A stretch of DNA of 64,000 nucleotides from Marasmius tenuissimus (taxonomy: Eukaryota; Basidiomycota; Agaricomycetes; Agaricales; Marasmiaceae): assembly GCA_029532415.1 (NCBI GenBank), contig JAQOTA010000053.1:3100001-3164000 (forward strand), given 5' to 3'. Position 1 is the stretch's first letter, and each line of letters opens with the position of its first letter. Positions 59,020 to 64,000 of the stretch are shown piece after piece. The position numbers and the translations under genes are program-made. The notes beneath the pieces were generated by a model that saw nothing but the letters and a program-made list of their open reading frames with translations, did no database searches and was not told the DNA's origin.

Positions 59020-60332
59020 TGAAGAAAAAAGTGCCTCAAGCTGACGAAAGTTAAAGAGTGAAAGAGACCCGGATGGGCTGCAACGAGGTGGTGGAGTGGA
59101 TTTAAACGAGCGGGAAAGGGGATTTTAATGTACTGCCTCTGAAATTTCTCTTGTCGTTCTTAAAGGGAAACTTGCCAAGCCTAGAGCAGCCTAGAGGTTC
59201 GGCGTTACCTAGAGAAAAGTTGGCAAGTAGGTAGCTGTGGCGAACCGGAAGAATTGATTATTATACGATTTTGAAATGGTATTTCCTCCGGGATCTCCTC
59301 ATCCTCTGGGTGTTGAGCCTTGAAACGGTTCAAAAGTTCACGACAGGATTCCGAAGAAGAGGCTGCGGGGAAAACACACCGAACATTATGTCCGGCAATG
59401 TCACGTGAGTAACTTACTAAGTGTCATGAACTACAAGTTGCCACAGCCAAGTCCTCGGCCATTCCTTATTCGTGGTTCCATCAATTGAAAAACACTCAGG
59501 AGCTCGAGTCTCGTCGCCGACGCTTCGCTTCGTGTAGGACTTTGAGCTCGCTAACGGTGAAGGGGCCTATCGAAATCAGGATGTGGACATCGCCTCCGAC
59601 ACGAACTGTGGGTCCAGCCCGGCCAGGTCGTTCACGGCCTTGTTCCAATTGTATAGGTTGATACTTGCCATGAGGATGGCAAGAACAGATTATTTCGTAA
59701 CGATAGGCTTGGGCGCTCTTGGGCGTCGCGCCGGAACACTGAGGGTCAAGAAACCCAAAGAAGCCAAGATCACCCTCAAACTGAAGGGCTGTCTCATAGT
59801 GAGGACAACAGGACGAATTGCCAAACTCGATTCTTTTACAGAAGTCACTGAATAGCAGAACGAGCTATATACATCGCTCTACGAGATTGAATCGTCCATG
59901 AACCACTTGGGTGTACGTACGAGAAACGGGATGTAACAAACAGACAAGAAAAACATGCGGATAAGATGAAAGTAGCGTGAGGGAATCGGCGGGAGAAGGT
60001 ACGGAAATGGGTGTCGTGTCAGGCCACAATGTCAATGATGCATGATGGGTCGTCGCGAAAGAAAGGTTGAACGAGTGCAGATCAGGCAGGCAAAAATAGA
60101 TGGTACTACTAAAAGAGATTCTGGAGTAACGACGCGGTAATACAAACGGTAATTCTTGCTCAAGTAAAAGGTCATGATAAAGAGGATGCACACAATGGAG
60201 ATGTAAATGGTCAGTGAAGAAAACCATTGGCCCTAAAGAAGCAGATAGTCCCATTCAAATGATGTAGCGAAAGAAAGGGAAAAAATTCAAGCGAAAGATA
60301 GAAGGAACAAGAAAAAACCGCACATTACATTC
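59020..60332. other. Spacer between tandem glyoxal oxidases
   Basis: About 1.3 kb. It holds the promoter of the first glyoxal oxidase (59020-59250, with TTTAAA near 59100) and the 3' region of the second. No gene is seen; short frames near 59600-59855 have no recognised protein. Confidence 0.45.
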
Positions 60333-62944
60333 TCAGTAGTTATGATACCTTCCCTGTTGCTGTTGATATGGCTGAGGCGTACCAGCATGCTGCATTCTAC
60401 CTTCTTGCGAGTACGGGTCGACCTCGACGCTCATGCCATTCTCCCTGTACTGATCGTACTGTCCGGGGAGATGGTGTTGACTCCCGTCCCACTGTTGACT
60501 TCCGTTATAGTCCTGTTTATAAGGAACGTATAACGAGGAGTCGTTCGGTACTGGTCCCTGGTAGTAGTTCTGGGATTGCTGTTGACCATATGGGTGACCA
60601 CCATAGCCTCCGTTAGTCCCGTTGTAATCAGTTCCATAACCAGCGGAGGGAGGGACGGTGACAGGCGAAGTCGGGGCGTTGGACATTGAGTAAGGGGTAG
60701 GGGTGGCAGAAGGTGAGATGGGCTCTTGTCGGGCTCCTGAGCGTCGACGACGCGAGATGCAAATACCGACAATAGCTCCAATAATTCCCAATACCACAAC
60801 ACCGGCGACGATAAGAGCGATGAGCTTGCCTGTGCTCAATCCGGAGGTGGACTTTCCATCGTTTCCGGTCGAGGAAGGATTGGCGCTTCCGTTAGCAGAA
60901 TCTAGACGCTGGCTGGCAGGCAGCACGGCGGCGGTGCGCAGAGGCTGCTCTTCAATTTTACCGGATCCGACCGTCACGTATGTACCGGTGGAGGGAACAC
61001 CGTTCACGACGACGTAAACCCAAGCCGGTCCGGGCTGGAAGATGTTGGCATTCGGGGGCATCTGTGAGACGTGGAGAGTCAAGGAGCCATCCTTATTGAC
61101 CGTGTAAGTGCTGTTCAACTGCAAGTAACGCTGACCCATGTTCATGGCGTGCGTGGTCCAGCCAGGGCGCACGACCGAAACATAGGTGTTATCAGCCGCA
61201 GAGTTGGAGGGACCTGAATAAGAGCTTGCAGGAACAGTTACATCAAACGAGTCACCACCGTATGTGAGGGTTTTAGGAATACCAGACGGGTTGGGACGAG
61301 TAGAAGCCGAGAAGTAAGGAGGGTAGAATATCTCGGCCCTGTATTCAGTGGGGAACACGGTGGTGATGTTGACGTCGACATTGGGGTTTGAGCCAGCGAT
61401 TAGGACCGAGCCGTCGGGGAGAAGGATGGCAGTGGAATGGTAAAGACGTGCGATGCTGGAGGTCTGCAAACCAGCATTCGACCATCGGCTTCCTGGTTTG
61501 GCGCTGGGATCGTAGATGGCGGGTGTGCCGACTGGGCCTGAGGCCAAAGACATACCGTAAGGCATATTCCCATACAAAGGAGTCTGACCCGTCTTCTCGG
61601 AGTAACCTGCAGTACCATTGAGACCTCCATTCACGACGAGCAGCTTGCCCGTGGGAAGAATGATGAACTGTCCCATGGTACGTGTCTCGAGCATATCGTC
61701 ATCTTGCTCATAGACTGGTGCAGACCCGTCGAGTGGCTCGGGAGTGATACGTTGGCAATCAGCAGATGCAGGGTAATCCCAGGTGTTGATCCTTGGGTTA
61801 CCATAGTCTCCCCAGGCTTCATCGGGCATATCCGTTCCACCACAGAACAAAACGGTCGGGTTGTATTTGTTGGCGGGGGTCAGAGGAAGCATGGCAGCGG
61901 CGCCCGATGCAGGATAAACACGAGCGATGCCTTTGGGCATGTCCGGGAGATCAATCTCGGTGTTGGTTTCCGGGTCCCAGAGCACTAGAAGGAAAGATGG
62001 GCGACTAGGCAGCCAGAAAAAGTTAATGGATGCTAGCTTACTGGAGGAAACGTTGGCCTGAACAAACATCTTTCCGGAGGGCATCATGTACGTGTGAGCA
62101 TACGAGTTCAGACCAGAGTTTTGATCATGAAATTCATGACCTCTGCTTTGCGTCCATTGGAGGGGTAGAACTCGTACGTTGGCTCGGCAGCACCACCTTC
62201 ATATGCGGGGTCCTTATTGGGGTAGTTCCGGTTGATATAACCGCCGTTCACGAAACCTCCGATGAGAGCAATTGTACCGTCACCGAGAGGTTCAGCGGCT
62301 GAGTACCAACGCTGTTTCTGCATAGCCAGTACGTCGGGGTTGTCGTACCACTGGCAGTTGGAAGAGGCGAAGTTGTCGGATGATTTACAGGGGTTGAGAA
62401 GACGGATAGATTTGGACCCGTCCCAGTTCTGGTAAATCGCATCGTACTGTGCAGAAGCGCCAGAAGGATACTTGACGGAGCCCAAGTTACCACCGGGACC
62501 AATGGCACCATTCCCGCCGAAGGTAGCATATGAACCATTAGGTAGGTGCATGCCGGATGCACAGAAGACGTTGGTCTTGATATCCATGAGCTCAACCTTG
62601 TGGGTGTTGATGTCCCTAATTACAAAGCATCATCAATTATCCATTTCGAGGCGAAGAACAAGGCGACGCACCAAACAGCTCCCCATGCAGGATGACCATT
62701 GATTTTGGCCGCATTTCCTTCCGCCTTGTCAATGATATAGACTTTCTCGTCGTTACCGACGAACATCTAATGTATGGGTCGTCAGAGGAGGAACGGATGA
62801 CCGTCAAGAGAAGGCGGAAAGACTGACCATCATAGCGCTGACTTGGGTGTTGCCTGCGTCGACAAAGGAGCCAGGTGTTGCTGCCAGCGTCGAAGACGCT
62901 AGAGATGCCAGCCCTAAGGCCAGCACAGATAAGGATTGGAACAT
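60333..62944 (-). pseudogene. Second glyoxal oxidase, membrane-anchored; one frameshift
   Basis: A paralogue of the neighbouring glyoxal oxidase in the same orientation. The ATG at 62944 opens a signal peptide (SLSVLALGLASLASSTLAAT). Cofactor motifs are present: VFCASGMHLPNG, FVNGGYINRNYPNKD, RLYHSTAILLPDG and WTTHAMNMGQRYLQL. The frame breaks once: after NFMIKT the sequence gives a stop, where the paralogue reads KTSGLNSYAHTF. Nucleotide comparison points to one missing base between 62118 and 62119, in exon sequence with no splice signal. After it the frame is intact to the end. The C terminus has a transmembrane helix (LIALIVAGVVVLGIIGAIVG) followed by RRRR and a cytoplasmic Tyr/Gln/Pro-rich tail of about 130 residues. 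A sequencing error is an alternative to a true pseudogene, because the rest looks under selection. Confidence 0.85.
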
Positions 62945-64000
62945 TTCGGAGGGCAGGTAGGTGTGATAAAGGATGAGGGAAAAGGGTCAGGTTATGAGGA
63001 AATTGGGAAGACGTCGAGAGAGACGACGAGGTCGTCGTGGTAAACGATGGAGAAAGGGAAAGGAGAGGAAGGTTAGAGCCTTCAAGCTTTCAAAAAAGCG
63101 TTGGTTTGTTGGTGGTGGTTGGTCAGAAAGGACCTGTTATAGAAACCGGATGAAGCCGTTAACGTTGATGGCCTCAACAAAAAAATTCCACCCGCCGATC
63201 TGCCGGGACCCTGGCGTTCCTGATTCTGGGTGGCGACCCTTCATAAAATTCAACAGAGATCTGGTGATGTCGCTTTTACTGCTTAAGTCTCGACCGAACC
63301 CACGTAGCTGAGCTCAACCATCGCTGCTCGCACAAGGATGGAACATATTCTGGTCTTGAAATCTCTTCGGCAGACTAGCAGGTTCGGGTTTCAGGTTGGC
63401 GTAAATGCCCAGCATACCACCTCCTACGCGACGTCAACTTCTCCGAGACTTGTCAGCCGTGATGTACATATACATACATATTCGATTGTAAGCCTGCTCT
63501 GAAAATTTGCTTGCAAATCTTTGGTGCGTTCAAAGAATACTCTGCAATAAGTATCTGTCGGACCAGCTTCAAGCAGCTACTACTCAATCCCGGATCTTGT
63601 GTGCTAGCTCCTTAATCACAGGAGCAAATCGAACACCTTAGGAGTTACGGTAGCTCAGATTAGAGCCGTCCAGCCGTAGGCATCGGGTACTTGAAGGTGC
63701 TTAAGCATCGGATAGTAAAACAGATCGCGGGCTGCGAAGTCCGGACATTGGCACAATTCCGGTTGAGTGTAAGAATAGAACGGAAAGATAGATGTTCCAT
63801 GCTGCAAAAGACCTTGCCCCGATCTTCGGGGCCTCGGGAGTTGAGATATGGGATCACTCGCCGTCTTCTGGGTCTTCTGGCGTAGCAGTATTCAGGTGAG
63901 GTGAGATCCTCTCTCTCGTGTCACAGCCGCACCACGGAGGCCCTTGTAGCTCAACTCTGAGCGGGAGCCTCCGGATATCACGGTGGTAAGTGGCGGAGGA
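62945..64000. other. Upstream region of second glyoxal oxidase, no gene seen
   Basis: About 1.05 kb to the window end. The first 150 bases are purine-rich on the plus strand (CT-rich on the coding strand), a fungal leader pattern. No reading frame with a known protein and no complete tRNA was found. Confidence 0.45.

Noticed and set aside
63938..64000. tRNA-like TAGCTCAAC segment near the window end
   Set aside because: It resembles a D-arm, but no matching acceptor stem, anticodon arm or T-loop could be folded in the remaining bases.

Overview
This 64 kb window is nuclear DNA from a filamentous basidiomycete, most likely a wood- or litter-decaying agaricomycete. Coding regions are split by many short introns of about 50-60 bases with GTRNGY-like donors. 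Several gene families are typical of white-rot lignocellulose decay: pyranose 2-oxidase, aldos-2-ulose dehydratase and glyoxal oxidases. No rRNA, tRNA or CRISPR array could be supported. Exon joins given here were made by hand from splice signals and reading phase, without transcript data.

Left part (1-23 kb). An aldos-2-ulose dehydratase gene, cut by the window start, and a pyranose 2-oxidase gene face away from each other across a 2 kb gap, each with the same TATATAAA box 40-50 bases before its start codon. They encode consecutive steps of the glucose to glucosone to ascopyrone/cortalcerone pathway. Housekeeping genes follow: elongin C, calcineurin A, a multi-pass membrane protein, a VHS-GAT trafficking adaptor, the SUMO E1 subunit UBA2, two poorly resolved or disordered proteins, and 3-hydroxyanthranilate dioxygenase.

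Middle (23-46 kb). A Zn2Cys6 transcription factor, a bestrophin-like channel and glycyl-tRNA synthetase are followed by a gene-poor stretch with one small and one four-exon uncharacterised gene. Then come a LanC-like protein, a 558 bp non-autonomous transposon-like element with a 9 bp target duplication, and the autophagy gene ATG12. ATG12 is head-to-head with an EMC8/9 family gene across 120 bases.

Right part (46-64 kb). A DUR3-type urea transporter, an O-methyltransferase with a long disordered tail, an FAD monooxygenase and two tandem copper-radical (glyoxal) oxidases. The first oxidase has a GPI-type end. The second has a transmembrane anchor plus cytoplasmic tail and carries an apparent single-base frameshift.

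Pyranose oxidase and both glyoxal oxidases make H2O2 from sugars or aldehydes, so the window holds two separate peroxide-generating loci at its ends. The strongest candidate system is the divergent pyranose oxidase / aldos-2-ulose dehydratase pair.
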